Assembly (NCBI RefSeq): GCF_010993775.1
Contig: NZ_WOTO01000020.1
Coordinates: 1-64,000 of the forward strand
DNA: 64,000 nt
Direction of reading: 5' to 3'
Source: Fodinicola feengrottensis
GTDB taxonomy: Bacteria; Actinomycetota; Actinomycetes; Mycobacteriales; HKI-0501
Below the pieces are notes generated by a model. The model searched no databases, was not told the origin of the DNA, and was given only the letters and a program-made list of their open reading frames with translations. Below, in pieces: positions 31,360 to 38,984 of the stretch. The position numbers and the translations under genes were made by a program. Position 1 is the first letter of the stretch; every line of letters begins with the position of its first letter.

Positions 31360-32287
31360 CGGCCCATTTCTCCCTGTCTCGGCAACACAAACAATCCTAA
31401 ACCGATGTTGTGCGACTCCAGTCGTCGCGACTCTCCAGGTGGCGACCGCCACCCAGCGACCGCTGTCCGCAGCTAGCGCCGTTGATCATGGGACAACCCC
31501 GCACCTTCTCGAGAAAAGTGCGCGATTGTCCCATGATCAACATCCCCATCCCAACATGCGGGACGGCAACACCTCGACAGTAACTCCAGCCCCACCAACA
31601 ACAGGTCCAGCGTCGAGTGCGGGATAAAACCCCACACTCGACGTCGACTGCGGGGTTTTATCCCGCACTCGACGAAAATCCAGCCCCACGCCACCGCGAG
31701 GGTGACGTTGCGGAGGGCGGAATACACCGGCTTGTCACCCCAAAACGTCACCCTCACGATAGGCCCCACTCGCTAAATCGGACAAACAGGGCACCGGAGT
31801 CAGTCAACTAGATCACGCACACGGCGGAGCGTCCGTTCTCCCCGTCGGCGGGCGAAGCACTCGCGCGTTTTCTGGCCCGGCGGCGGCAAACACCGGCCGG
31901 GGCACGCTCCCGCCGGAAGCTATCGTCGAAAACTCTCGGAGCGTGGCTCAGCTGCTCACGCCGCCAGCCGCGAGTGCACTAACACTGGAGGGCCGACAAG
32001 GGGATCCAGGAGGTCCTGGCGGAGGGTAGCCGGTTCCTTCGGCGCGGTGGGTGGCTTCTTTTGGTGATGGTCAACTGCACGTTGGTCGGGCGGCTGATTT
32101 GTCTCGTTTGCATTGCAGGGACTGCTCATGACATGCATCTTGTCGCCGGGTGTCATACCTCCCGGCAGCTGCGTCCGCCGGCGACGTTGATGGACGCATT
32201 GGCCAGCGCGGTCTACGCAATCCCGGTTACAGGCCGCCGTTTTTCTGGCAATTCGGCGTTTCTATTTGTTTTAGGGATAATTTGTCC
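31360..32287. other. Non-coding region with three palindromes and the island boundary repeat
   Basis: No convincing gene in 930 bp. Three long hairpins follow each other: 31481-31541 (16-bp arms GTTGATCATGGGACAA), 31612-31673 (22-bp arms starting GTCGAGTGCGGGATAAAA) and 31698-31755 (12-bp arms GAGGGTGACGTT). At 31831-31847 lies GTCCGTTCTCCCCGTCG, repeated inverted at 38827-38843. Beyond about 32100 base composition becomes less GC-rich. Confidence 0.7.
31831..31920 (+). repeat. Island boundary repeat, left copy
   Basis: It begins with GTCCGTTCTCCCCGTCG and continues with a diverged GCGTTTTCTGG-CGGCGGCAAACA stretch. Together these match the reverse complement of 38760-38843. The copies flank the accessory block between them. 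Confidence 0.6.
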
Positions 32288-32500
32288 ATGAGTCTGCGGC
32301 GCCAGGATCTTGAGCGGTATGTGTTGGGATTTTTGGCGCGTTGCCGCGCGCTGACCAGCGAGTGAAGGCGCAGGCGTATCTGCGGCGCGCGTTGACTGAT
32401 GGTGAGCGCAAGTCGATGGAGCCGATGGCGGACCGGATCGGTGCGGATCAGCAGATTCAGCAGTTCGTGTCGTCCTCGACCTGTCCGGTCAAGCGAGCTG
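32288..32500 (+). pseudogene. IS701-family transposase N-terminal remnant
   Basis: The start MSLRRQDLERYVLGFLA and then, after a frame change near 32340, QRVKAQAYLRRALTDGERKS, MEPMADRIGADQQIQQFVSSST resemble the N-terminus of IS701-type DDE transposases. The expected DDE core is absent: the similarity stops near 32490 and an unrelated frame (ELVRANSSRSLLMGVITQAQ) follows. No terminal inverted repeats were found. Confidence 0.65.
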
Positions 32501-32600
32501 GTGCGGGCCAACAGCTCGCGCAGCTTGCTGATGGGGGTGATCACCCAAGCCCAAGCCAAACTCCGGGCCATCACCGGCACGGCCCCCACTGACGCCGGAG

Positions 32601-33115
32601 CTACTGGCCGGTCTGCTCCCAGTACTTGTCGCCGAACGCCTTCAAGTAGCGATCCAAGAACTCGGCGAGGCCGGCGCGGCCGAGTACCAGTCCGGCCGGT
32701 CGTCCATCGGCAACGCGACGAGCACGCGACGGCCGTCACCCTCCGAGGGCGCGAACACGACAAGCTCCTGGTCACCGAGGAACTCGCCGATCACGACGTC
32801 ATCATCGCGGCAGTCGCCGGAACGCTGGCCGCGCTCTTGCATTGTGCGCTCTGCGGCACCCTCCGGCGAGAGCAACACCAGACCCCACTGCCCGTAGTCG
32901 ACATCCTCGAACAGCCGCGACTGCCGGCTAGTTGACCACACCTGCGCCAGCTCACCGGGAACCTCGGCACCCGGCCAGGCCGACGCGATCTCGACATCAG
33001 TAGCCGGCTCGTCGAACGAGCACGCCACCTTGAACGAGTTGTCGCCAGCAAGGCCGTCGCGCGGCTCGGTATAGGCGCGGAAAGCGTTCAGCACCTCCGC
33101 AGCATCATCCGTCAT
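32601..33115 (-). CDS. SUKH (SMI1/KNR4) immunity protein, frameshifted near its end
   Basis: The product of about 170 residues shows the SUKH pattern: FEDVDYGQWGLVLLSP, DDDVVIGEFLGDQELVVFAP, then VLVALPMDDRPDWY, and after one missing base near 32665 LAEFLDRYLKAFGDKYWEQT. SUKH proteins are immunity proteins of polymorphic toxins, mostly nuclease toxins. Its ATG lies inside the end of the HNH toxin gene upstream (overlap about 11 nt), which supports a toxin-immunity pair. The final break may be an error, since the conserved KYWE lies beyond it. Confidence 0.75.
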
Positions 33116-33600
33116 AGTTCATCCGCCACGGGTTAAATTCCTGCTGGTGCACCGTGCGGAGCACCGGAACGAGGTTATTGAAGTCATTCGTGCCGCCGTA
33201 CTCGCGCGGGATGATGTGGTGGATGTCGTACCTCGACCACCCACCTTCCGGCGTCGCGTAACCCTGGTTATACCACTCTTTGATTTACGCGCCACGCTGC
33301 TGAGCACCCCACGGCACACGATCACCAACAGGAACCTTCGACAACCCCGACCGCGGCGCAGCAATCGGATCACCCGTCCCCGGATCAGGCACCTTCGGGT
33401 ATGCCCGACCAGCCCCATTCAGAACCTCAGGTGGTGCAAGTTGGTTCGTCGGGTCAGCCGCAGCCGAGCCGTCGGTAGGTGCCGTTTGACTTGCACAACT
33501 CGCATCGCAGTCAGTTACTGCGCCGTTGTCGAGCGTGCCAGCATCAACCGGGATCCCCCCCCCCCGGGTCTGCGAACTGTTGGGGTGGTCCGGCCTGCGC
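33105..33600 (-). pseudogene. HNH nuclease toxin C-terminal remnant
   Basis: Read in the frame ending TGA at 33107-33105, the last ~70 codons give EWYNQGYATPEGGWSRYD, then IHHIIPREYGGTNDFNN and LVPVLRTVHQQEFNPWRMNY, an HNH nuclease domain with its paired His and Asn residues. An in-frame TAA at 33287-33285 replaces the Tyr expected before IKEWYN. Upstream lies a Pro/Ala-rich linker ending in a run of 11 C bases (G on the coding strand) at 33555-33565, where the frame is also lost. No secretion or repeat domains precede it, so it is an orphan toxin tip. Confidence 0.7.
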
Positions 33601-33616
33601 GCTTCCTTCCTTTGTC

Positions 33617-33653
33617 TGGCCGCTCGCTACGCGCCGTCGCAGAAGCGAGCGGC
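33617..33653. terminator. Hairpin terminator after the 95-residue gene
   Basis: GGCCGCTCGCT and its reverse complement AGCGAGCGGCC pair around a 15-nt loop, 9 bp beyond the end of the small gene at 33662-33949. It separates the radical-SAM operon from the toxin remnant. Confidence 0.6.
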
Positions 33654-33661
33654 CGGGGTCT

Positions 33662-33949
33662 TTATTTCGGCGCCCACCCGCCTTTGCGGGCGGCCAGATC
33701 CTTCGCGTTCCGGTCCGCAGCCTCCCTGACATCCCCGTCCGGTGGCGTAGTCTCCAAGTCAATGATTTGAAGAATCATGGAGAACGCCTGAACCTTCCCT
33801 ATATTGTGGGCAAAGCCGAGCTTGTTGCCCGCTTTTTGTTCCTTCTCAACAGCATCCCGCGCATCCTTCATCCCCTGCGCCACCTGCCGGCGAACCTCTA
33901 TCAGAGCCCCGGCGTTGGTCCCGCCGCCCGGCGTGCGCTTCCCATTCAC
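33662..33949 (-). CDS. Small helical protein of unknown function, end of the radical-SAM operon
   Basis: Not recognised. The 95-residue product starts at GTG 33949, with the sequence MNGKRTPGGGTNAGALIEVR. The middle is charged and helical (QGMKDARDAVEKEQKAG), the tail ends ARKGGWAPK, and no Cys or membrane segment is present. It follows the prim-pol-like gene by about 25 bp on the same strand, so it is the last gene of that operon, before the hairpin terminator. Coding character is supported by length, composition and position. Confidence 0.55.
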   Translation of the reverse strand: MNGKRTPGGGTNAGALIEVRRQVAQGMKDARDAVEKEQKAGNKLGFAHNIGKVQAFSMILQIIDLETTPPDGDVREAADRNAKDLAARKGGWAPK

Positions 33950-33974
33950 CTCTGTTCCCTCACAGCCCTACCGC

Positions 33975-34577
33975 TTATAGCCATGACACGCCCCGCATTC
34001 CCGGCAACCGGGTTGCCGATGACATCAGCAACGCGTTCACCAGCACCCCATGCACCACCTCGGCTCTGGCCGGTTCCCACTGGACTACTTGCGGTTCCAC
34101 CAGCCAGTACGTGGGGCCGGACGGCCATGAGGTGGGCGGCAGAGCCACCCATTCACCGGGTCCGTGCCGCAGCACTCCGGCGGCGGTCAACCGGTCCGGC
34201 AATCGCACGCCAGCGGTGACCACGAACAGCCACCGGTCCGCCGCCGTGGTCGCGGTCGCCGTTGACCGCAGCAGCACCCGGTGAGCCGCCGCGCCCAACG
34301 CCGCCGGGGCGCTGATCACGTCCGCCACCTCGCCACAGCCAAGGCCGATCCGGTACGGAATCCGATCCCACCAACGACTCACCGTCGCGGTGTCCGTGGT
34401 CGGGTACCGACCGGCGCACACCCCCCCGGCGCCCGCGCCCGGCTCGGTCGAGTCGTCGTCCTGCACCGGCAGCACAGGCCAGCCGTTGCCGGCGTACCGC
34501 AACGCCGCCACGCGCAACCGGGCCACCCGATGCCGAGTCCGTACCCGCCGCAACCCCGCGACCGACAACACGCTCAC
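33975..34577 (-). CDS. Prim-pol-like protein (bifunctional primase/polymerase N-domain type)
   Basis: The 200-residue product starts at GTG 34577 inside the preceding stop (GTGA overlap). It has RVAALRYAGNGWPVLPVQ, the N-terminal strand and turn of actinobacterial prim-pol proteins, then TDTATVSRWWDRIPYRIGLG and EVADVISAPAALG. In active enzymes this is where the catalytic acidic pair lies, but here only one Asp remains. A C-terminal WLFVVTAGVRLPDRL, GPGEWVALPP and YWLVEP continue the family pattern. Probably a catalytically degenerate relative; the function is unknown. Confidence 0.6.
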   Translation of the reverse strand: MSVLSVAGLRRVRTRHRVARLRVAALRYAGNGWPVLPVQDDDSTEPGAGAGGVCAGRYPTTDTATVSRWWDRIPYRIGLGCGEVADVISAPAALGAAAHRVLLRSTATATTAADRWLFVVTAGVRLPDRLTAAGVLRHGPGEWVALPPTSWPSGPTYWLVEPQVVQWEPARAEVVHGVLVNALLMSSATRLPGMRGVSWL

Positions 34578-35236
34578 CGTGGATCGCCACCCCGGCGGCA
34601 CGACGACACAGCTTGGCCGGTGACCGCAACAGCGGTAACAGCAGTGGAACAGGCGCGGGCCGCGTCCACCACCGTGGCCACCCGCGCCGCCCGGATACGA
34701 GCGTTGGGCGCCGCCGCGACCCACAGCACCGCGTGCCGGCGGTGACCAGCCATCGACACCGACGCAAGATCCGCACCCGCAGCGGACAACGCCGTCGCAA
34801 GATCGGCCGGCACCGGTGGCGTACGCGGGTCAAACGTCGTCAACACCGCGCGCCACCACACAAACCCGCCCGCTCTGTCCGGGCTGGGGTTGCCGATGGT
34901 AGCGGTGTCCGGCGTGCTGTCCGGCAGAGTGTCTGCGGCGGTGTCCAGCGGCACCGCAAGGGTCAAGTCATCGAAACCGAACAGCCGGACCCGACCCCGC
35001 GCCCCGCCCGGGTACGCCAGTACGGCCGGGCGCCGCATCGGCACTCCCACAAACCGATCCCGGAACACCAGCACCGGGCGACCCCTCCCACACCCGGTAC
35101 CCGCGTCCAGCGCGGTCCCTGCGGCATCCTGCGGGCGGTAGGTCGCCCGCAGCCACACAGCACGGCCCACCTCGCCGGCCAACATCGCGCCGGTCGTCTC
35201 AGCGCCGCCAAACGGCACGTTCACGGCCGCGCTCAT
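34574..35236 (-). CDS. Protein of unknown function in the radical-SAM operon
   Basis: Not recognised. The 220-residue product starts MSAAVNVPFGGAETTGAMLA, the ATG overlapping the stop of the radical-SAM gene (ATGA). It is rich in Ala, Val and Arg without membrane segments. The N-terminal half has GRPVLVFRDRFVGVP and RVRLFGFDDLTLAVPLD, and the C-terminal half a VLWVAAAPNARIRAARVATV helix. It has one visible Cys late in the sequence. Its stop overlaps the prim-pol-like start, so three proteins would be made together. Confidence 0.6.
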   Translation of the reverse strand: MSAAVNVPFGGAETTGAMLAGEVGRAVWLRATYRPQDAAGTALDAGTGCGRGRPVLVFRDRFVGVPMRRPAVLAYPGGARGRVRLFGFDDLTLAVPLDTAADTLPDSTPDTATIGNPSPDRAGGFVWWRAVLTTFDPRTPPVPADLATALSAAGADLASVSMAGHRRHAVLWVAAAPNARIRAARVATVVDAARACSTAVTAVAVTGQAVSSCRRGGDPR

Positions 35237-36339
35237 CGGGTCGGTCCCGTCAGGGCGTGGCCGGCGTACTCGGTCGCCCACAGCGACCGGTAACACCGCC
35301 ACAGTTCCGGCGTGAGTGGGCTACCCAGGTCGGTCATGATGTTCTCCACCACCCGCCGCGCGTTATAGTAATACCCCAAGCACTCAGCTTCCGGTGACAG
35401 CAAGCGATCCATAATTCGTTTGTGGGGCTGGAAAATCTGGACACTCGGGAACAACGTCACCTGCGGCAACATCACCGTCATGAACTTCTCCAACTGCACC
35501 GTGGTATCCAGACCGGCAATGTAGGTAAACGAGGTGTCCAGCCCGGCTCCGGCCTCGGCCAACAGTGCCGGCATCGCCTCCGGCAACAGGTCTGCTTTGG
35601 TGTTCTTCAACAAGAAATCCCGCCGAGACACACACTCAGCGGTCAAGAACAACCCAAACGGGGCGACATGCTCAGCCAGGAAACGGAACGCCTCCCGGCT
35701 CCGCAGCACCGATGACAACAGCACGATGCGGGCGTTGATCCGCCGCGACCGCAACACCTTGCGCAGCATCACCATCGCCTCAAGCGCGGCATTCTCGGTC
35801 CGGTAACACGCAGTCGACACCGCAACCTCGTGCAGGGACCGCAAAGTGCCGCCGGGCGGTAGCTGCAGTTCCAGTCCGTCCAGTAGGGCGTGCAGCTCGC
35901 GCTCCAACGTCAGCACCGGGTCGGCTGGCGGTTCCAGCGAGGTCGGGCAGAACGCGCACCCCGTGCACCGCGACCGGCCCGCCGGGTTGATCGTCGCCGC
36001 CCACCACGTGCCGTGCTTCCAGCAGCGCAGATACCCCGACACCGCATCATCAGCGTCCGTACGCACCGCCCGACCGATCGGCACACCAGCCGCGTACAGC
36101 CAACCGTCATCGCTCAACGTGAAAGGTGGATCAGACCGACCAGCCGCCACCACAACAGTCCGGACCTCAGGGCTTGTGATCAGCGACAACTGCAAACGCA
36201 CCCGAGCACCCAGCGGCGTACACAACCCGTACAGGTTCAACGCCAACAACAACGCGTCAACGTCCGGAACGCCGTACTGACCGGCGTCGGACACCAGGGC
36301 ATCCACTACTCCTGATCGGCAACGCGATAAGACACTCAT
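35233..36339 (-). CDS. Radical-SAM-like protein with CX2CX2C cluster
   Basis: The 368-residue product has RCTGCAFCPTS at 124-134, giving Cys125, Cys128 and Cys131. This resembles the 4Fe-4S-binding loop of radical SAM enzymes but with CX2CX2C spacing instead of CX3CX2C; another Cys lies at 106. The following region (VAVSTACYRTENAALEAM, FLTAECVSRRDFLLKNTKAD, VQIFQPHKRIMDR) reads like a partial TIM barrel. The substrate is unknown. It is the first gene of a four-gene operon divergent from the HTH/TPR regulator. A different Fe-S protein is possible. Confidence 0.6.
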   Translation of the reverse strand: MSVLSRCRSGVVDALVSDAGQYGVPDVDALLLALNLYGLCTPLGARVRLQLSLITSPEVRTVVVAAGRSDPPFTLSDDGWLYAAGVPIGRAVRTDADDAVSGYLRCWKHGTWWAATINPAGRSRCTGCAFCPTSLEPPADPVLTLERELHALLDGLELQLPPGGTLRSLHEVAVSTACYRTENAALEAMVMLRKVLRSRRINARIVLLSSVLRSREAFRFLAEHVAPFGLFLTAECVSRRDFLLKNTKADLLPEAMPALLAEAGAGLDTSFTYIAGLDTTVQLEKFMTVMLPQVTLFPSVQIFQPHKRIMDRLLSPEAECLGYYYNARRVVENIMTDLGSPLTPELWRCYRSLWATEYAGHALTGPTR

Positions 36340-36402
36340 GCTTAACCGCCTGTCGCTATTGGTGCGTAGTCAGACGGTCGCCGATATGCGACGCCAGAGA
36401 TA

Positions 36403-36436
36403 TACCGTGGCGGTATTCCCAGGCGGGATACGGTAG
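36403..36436. promoter_or_regulatory. Palindromic operator-like region between divergent genes
   Basis: TACCGT and ACGGTA flank a second dyad, GTATTCCC and GGGATAC, around AGGC. It overlaps a -10-like TATACC and ends about 20 bp before the HTH/TPR start. It is a likely binding site of that regulator, controlling both itself and the radical-SAM operon. Confidence 0.5.
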
Positions 36437-36456
36437 CCAAGGAGGTGAAGAGCGCT

Positions 36457-37923
36457 GTGAAAGGTGATCCGTTCGCGCCGATCAAGCTGCCGGTCGGGTT
36501 TTGGGTTCGCGTCGAGATGATCGAGGCTCTTGAAGCGCGTGACTTCGGCGCCGTCTTCCGGCTAGTCAGAAAGTACTCAGGCGAAAGCCAAACCCGTATC
36601 GGCCGGCTTACTGGCTTTGATCAGGGCAAGGTCAGCGAGATCATGCGGAATCTGCGTGAGATTGAGACGCTTGATGTGCTGCTACGTGTCGCCGATGGTC
36701 TACAGATGCCCGACTCCGCCCGGCACCTCGTTGGCCTAAGGTCATGCCAACGCGGGATAGCAAACAATTCAACCGATGCCGTAGAACTGGAGACCGGCCC
36801 GGCTCAGATCGATGACGCTCCGGCGACGTTCGCCGAGTCTTGGGAGGGAAGCGCCCTCCGGGCCAGCGAGCTATGGCGGAATGACGTGCAGCGCAGGAGC
36901 TTCTTGGCTTGGACCGGATCAGCTTTTATGGTTCCAGCAGTCAAATGGTTAGCCGATAGTCCGAGGTCCGAGGTCCCAGCTAGGCACGGCGGCGGCGACC
37001 AGCTAGTGGGCTCGCCAGATGTGGCGACAGTCCAAGAGATGACACGCACCTTTCAACGGCTCGACAACCGTTACGGCGGCGCCCACAGTCGGCAATTAGT
37101 GCTTCGCTACCTCAACGGCGACGTCGCGCCGATGCTGACCGCTGGCCGGTTTGATGCGGCCACGGGAGCAGCGCTCTTTGCTTCCGCAGCTGAGCTAGCC
37201 CGGTTGGCCGGATGGATGGCATACGACTCGGGCGAGCATGGAGCAGCGCAAGCCCACCTAATCCACGCCCTGCGACTTGCCAAGGTCGCCGATGACCAAC
37301 CGCTCGGAGCGGAGATCCTCGCCGCCATGAGTCACCAGGCCATATATCTGAAAGATCCGGACACGGCCATTACCCTCGCCTCAGCTGCACGTAAGACAGC
37401 TGAGGATGCTCACTTACCTGCGCTGGCCGCAGAGGCATGCGTGAGTGAGGCCCACGGTTACGCCTTGCGCGGTGATGAGCGAGCCTGCACGCGTGCCCTC
37501 ACCGCAGCCGAAGACGCACTGGACCGTGGCGACCGGGCCGCCGACCCGCAATTTATGGAATATTTCGATGCCGCCTATCTGTCGGCTCGGTTCGGTCAGT
37601 GTTTCTCCGCCCTCGGTCGGGGAGAACAGACAACGCGATTTGCCGACAGATCCTTGGATATGGATATGTCCTACGTCCGGGGTCGAACCTTCAATTTGGC
37701 TCTGTTAGCCAAAGGTCACGTCCAGCAGGGGGAAATTGAGCGGGCGGCAGTGGTCGCGCTGGAGGCTGCCGAGCGGACCACTGAAATCAGATCTGCGCGG
37801 GCAATTGACTATGTCCGCGATCTGGATCAGGCACTTGCAGGGCACTCCGAAAATACGGCAGTACGGGAGTTTCGCGATTTCGTAGCTGCACAGATTACAG
37901 CTGCGCACCTTCCGAACGCCTAA
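36457..37923 (+). CDS. HTH (XRE-like) transcriptional regulator with TPR-type helical repeats
   Basis: The 488-residue product starts at GTG 36457 with an AAGGAGGTGA site. The N-terminal HTH is FRLVRKYSGESQTRIGRLTG, FDQGKVSEIMRN. A linker of about 100 residues contains RRSFLAWTGSAFMVPAVKWL. The rest is a helical repeat array typical of the actinobacterial helix-turn-helix/tetratricopeptide regulators, proposed to sense a ligand or peptide. It is divergent from the radical-SAM operon. The 3' end overlaps the convergent NUDIX gene by 29 bp. An alternative GTG at 36445 lies within the ribosome site. Confidence 0.85.
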   Translation: MKGDPFAPIKLPVGFWVRVEMIEALEARDFGAVFRLVRKYSGESQTRIGRLTGFDQGKVSEIMRNLREIETLDVLLRVADGLQMPDSARHLVGLRSCQRGIANNSTDAVELETGPAQIDDAPATFAESWEGSALRASELWRNDVQRRSFLAWTGSAFMVPAVKWLADSPRSEVPARHGGGDQLVGSPDVATVQEMTRTFQRLDNRYGGAHSRQLVLRYLNGDVAPMLTAGRFDAATGAALFASAAELARLAGWMAYDSGEHGAAQAHLIHALRLAKVADDQPLGAEILAAMSHQAIYLKDPDTAITLASAARKTAEDAHLPALAAEACVSEAHGYALRGDERACTRALTAAEDALDRGDRAADPQFMEYFDAAYLSARFGQCFSALGRGEQTTRFADRSLDMDMSYVRGRTFNLALLAKGHVQQGEIERAAVVALEAAERTTEIRSARAIDYVRDLDQALAGHSENTAVREFRDFVAAQITAAHLPNA

Positions 37924-38458
37924 CATCCCGCGCTTTATACAGCCCAATGACTGACGCAGAGCCAACGATCTCACCGGACGCGATGCGCTGGTCCAGTTCG
38001 CCCAACGGTACCCAGCCAACCTCCTGGGCTTCGTTCACGTCCACCGCGTCGCCAGTCGGATCAGCCCCGCGACCTAGGAAAAGCAGGTTTTCGCTGTCAA
38101 CAGTACCGACCATCGGTTGGAAGCTGATCAGCGGCTCAACCGACCGGGGACGCCACCCTGTCTCCTCAGCGCACTCCCGTTCCGCAGTCTCGGCCGGATC
38201 CTCGCCCGGATCCACGTATCCTCCAGGCAGCTCCCACACCCAGCGGTCAAGGATGAACCGGTGCCGCCGCATCATCAGTGCGCGGTCTTCGTCGTCCAGC
38301 ACCAGCATCATGGCGGCGCGGGGCGCACGGATGACGTACTGCTCGAATCGGACACCGTCCGGCAGCTCAACGGACGCGATACTCAGCTGCGCCTTGCGCG
38401 TATCGTCCACGACGCGCTCACCATGAATAATCCACCGCGTCGACTCGTCATCGCCCAT
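37895..38458 (-). CDS. NUDIX hydrolase (ADP-ribose pyrophosphatase type)
   Basis: The 187-residue enzyme hydrolyses a nucleoside diphosphate linked to X. The Nudix box is complete at about 79-101, with GGYVDPGED and the metal-binding RECAEETG. Upstream AAMMLVLDDEDRALMMRRHR and downstream FQPMVGTVDSENLLFLGRG resemble the ADP-ribose pyrophosphatase group. Met 38458 is the best start. The gene converges on the HTH/TPR regulator with overlapping stop regions. NUDIX genes often travel with actinomycete mobile elements; whether this one belongs to the island's function is unknown. Confidence 0.85.
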   Translation of the reverse strand: MGDDESTRWIIHGERVVDDTRKAQLSIASVELPDGVRFEQYVIRAPRAAMMLVLDDEDRALMMRRHRFILDRWVWELPGGYVDPGEDPAETAERECAEETGWRPRSVEPLISFQPMVGTVDSENLLFLGRGADPTGDAVDVNEAQEVGWVPLGELDQRIASGEIVGSASVIGLYKARDVRRSEGAQL

Positions 38459-38984
38459 GATCACCAGCCTATGCGCCGTCCGGCGGTGACTGAGTCCCGG
38501 CGGCGCATCTCCTACTGCGGTGTTCGTTACACGAGGCCAGAGAATTAACGGCGCGCGGCCAGCACGCGCGACATACAGCTTGACCGGGGCATTATGCCCG
38601 GTCAAGCCGCTGTTAGAGGCGTCGCTTACTCGCCAGAGAGTGTGTCGGTCGGACGGTCGTGTCGATATAGGTCGAGTGGCGACATCTCCGCAGGTCACGA
38701 GTAGGTAACAAACTCGGCGCCCACCGCGGCGGGCGATGCCCTCGCACGTTTCCGGGGGCGGCACACCTAGCCGGGGCCCAAAACACAGCTCTGCCGCCGC
38801 CCCAGGAAACGTGCTAGCCCTTGCGTCGACGGGGAGAACGGACCCCACGCACCCCGTACGCAAGCAAACGCCACCCACCAAATGAGCAGCCCGGGATCTT
38901 CCCTCTCCTCGGAGGCAACCGCCGCTTTTGACCTTAAATCTTTTGACCTAAAGCCCTTGGCCTAAGGCCATCACCAGCCACCCA
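38459..38984. other. Non-coding region with palindromes and the right island boundary
   Basis: No gene in about 525 bp. A perfect hairpin (CTTGACCGGG arms) lies at 38579-38605. A large one at 38745-38814 has arms on GCACGTTTCC-GGGGCGGCA. The latter belongs to the repeat element that ends with the inverted copy of the 31831 word at 38827-38843. Confidence 0.65.
38725..38843 (-). repeat. Island boundary repeat, right copy (fold-back)
   Basis: CGACGGGGAGAACGGAC at 38827-38843 is the exact inverse of 31831-31847. The adjoining segment (GGAAACGTGC, GGCGGCAG) also matches the left copy. Here the element is present as a full fold-back, with a hairpin at 38745-38814. Confidence 0.6.

Noticed and set aside
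31831-38843. Complete integrative conjugative element
   Set aside because: No integrase, excisionase, transfer ATPase or tRNA attachment site was found within the boundaries.
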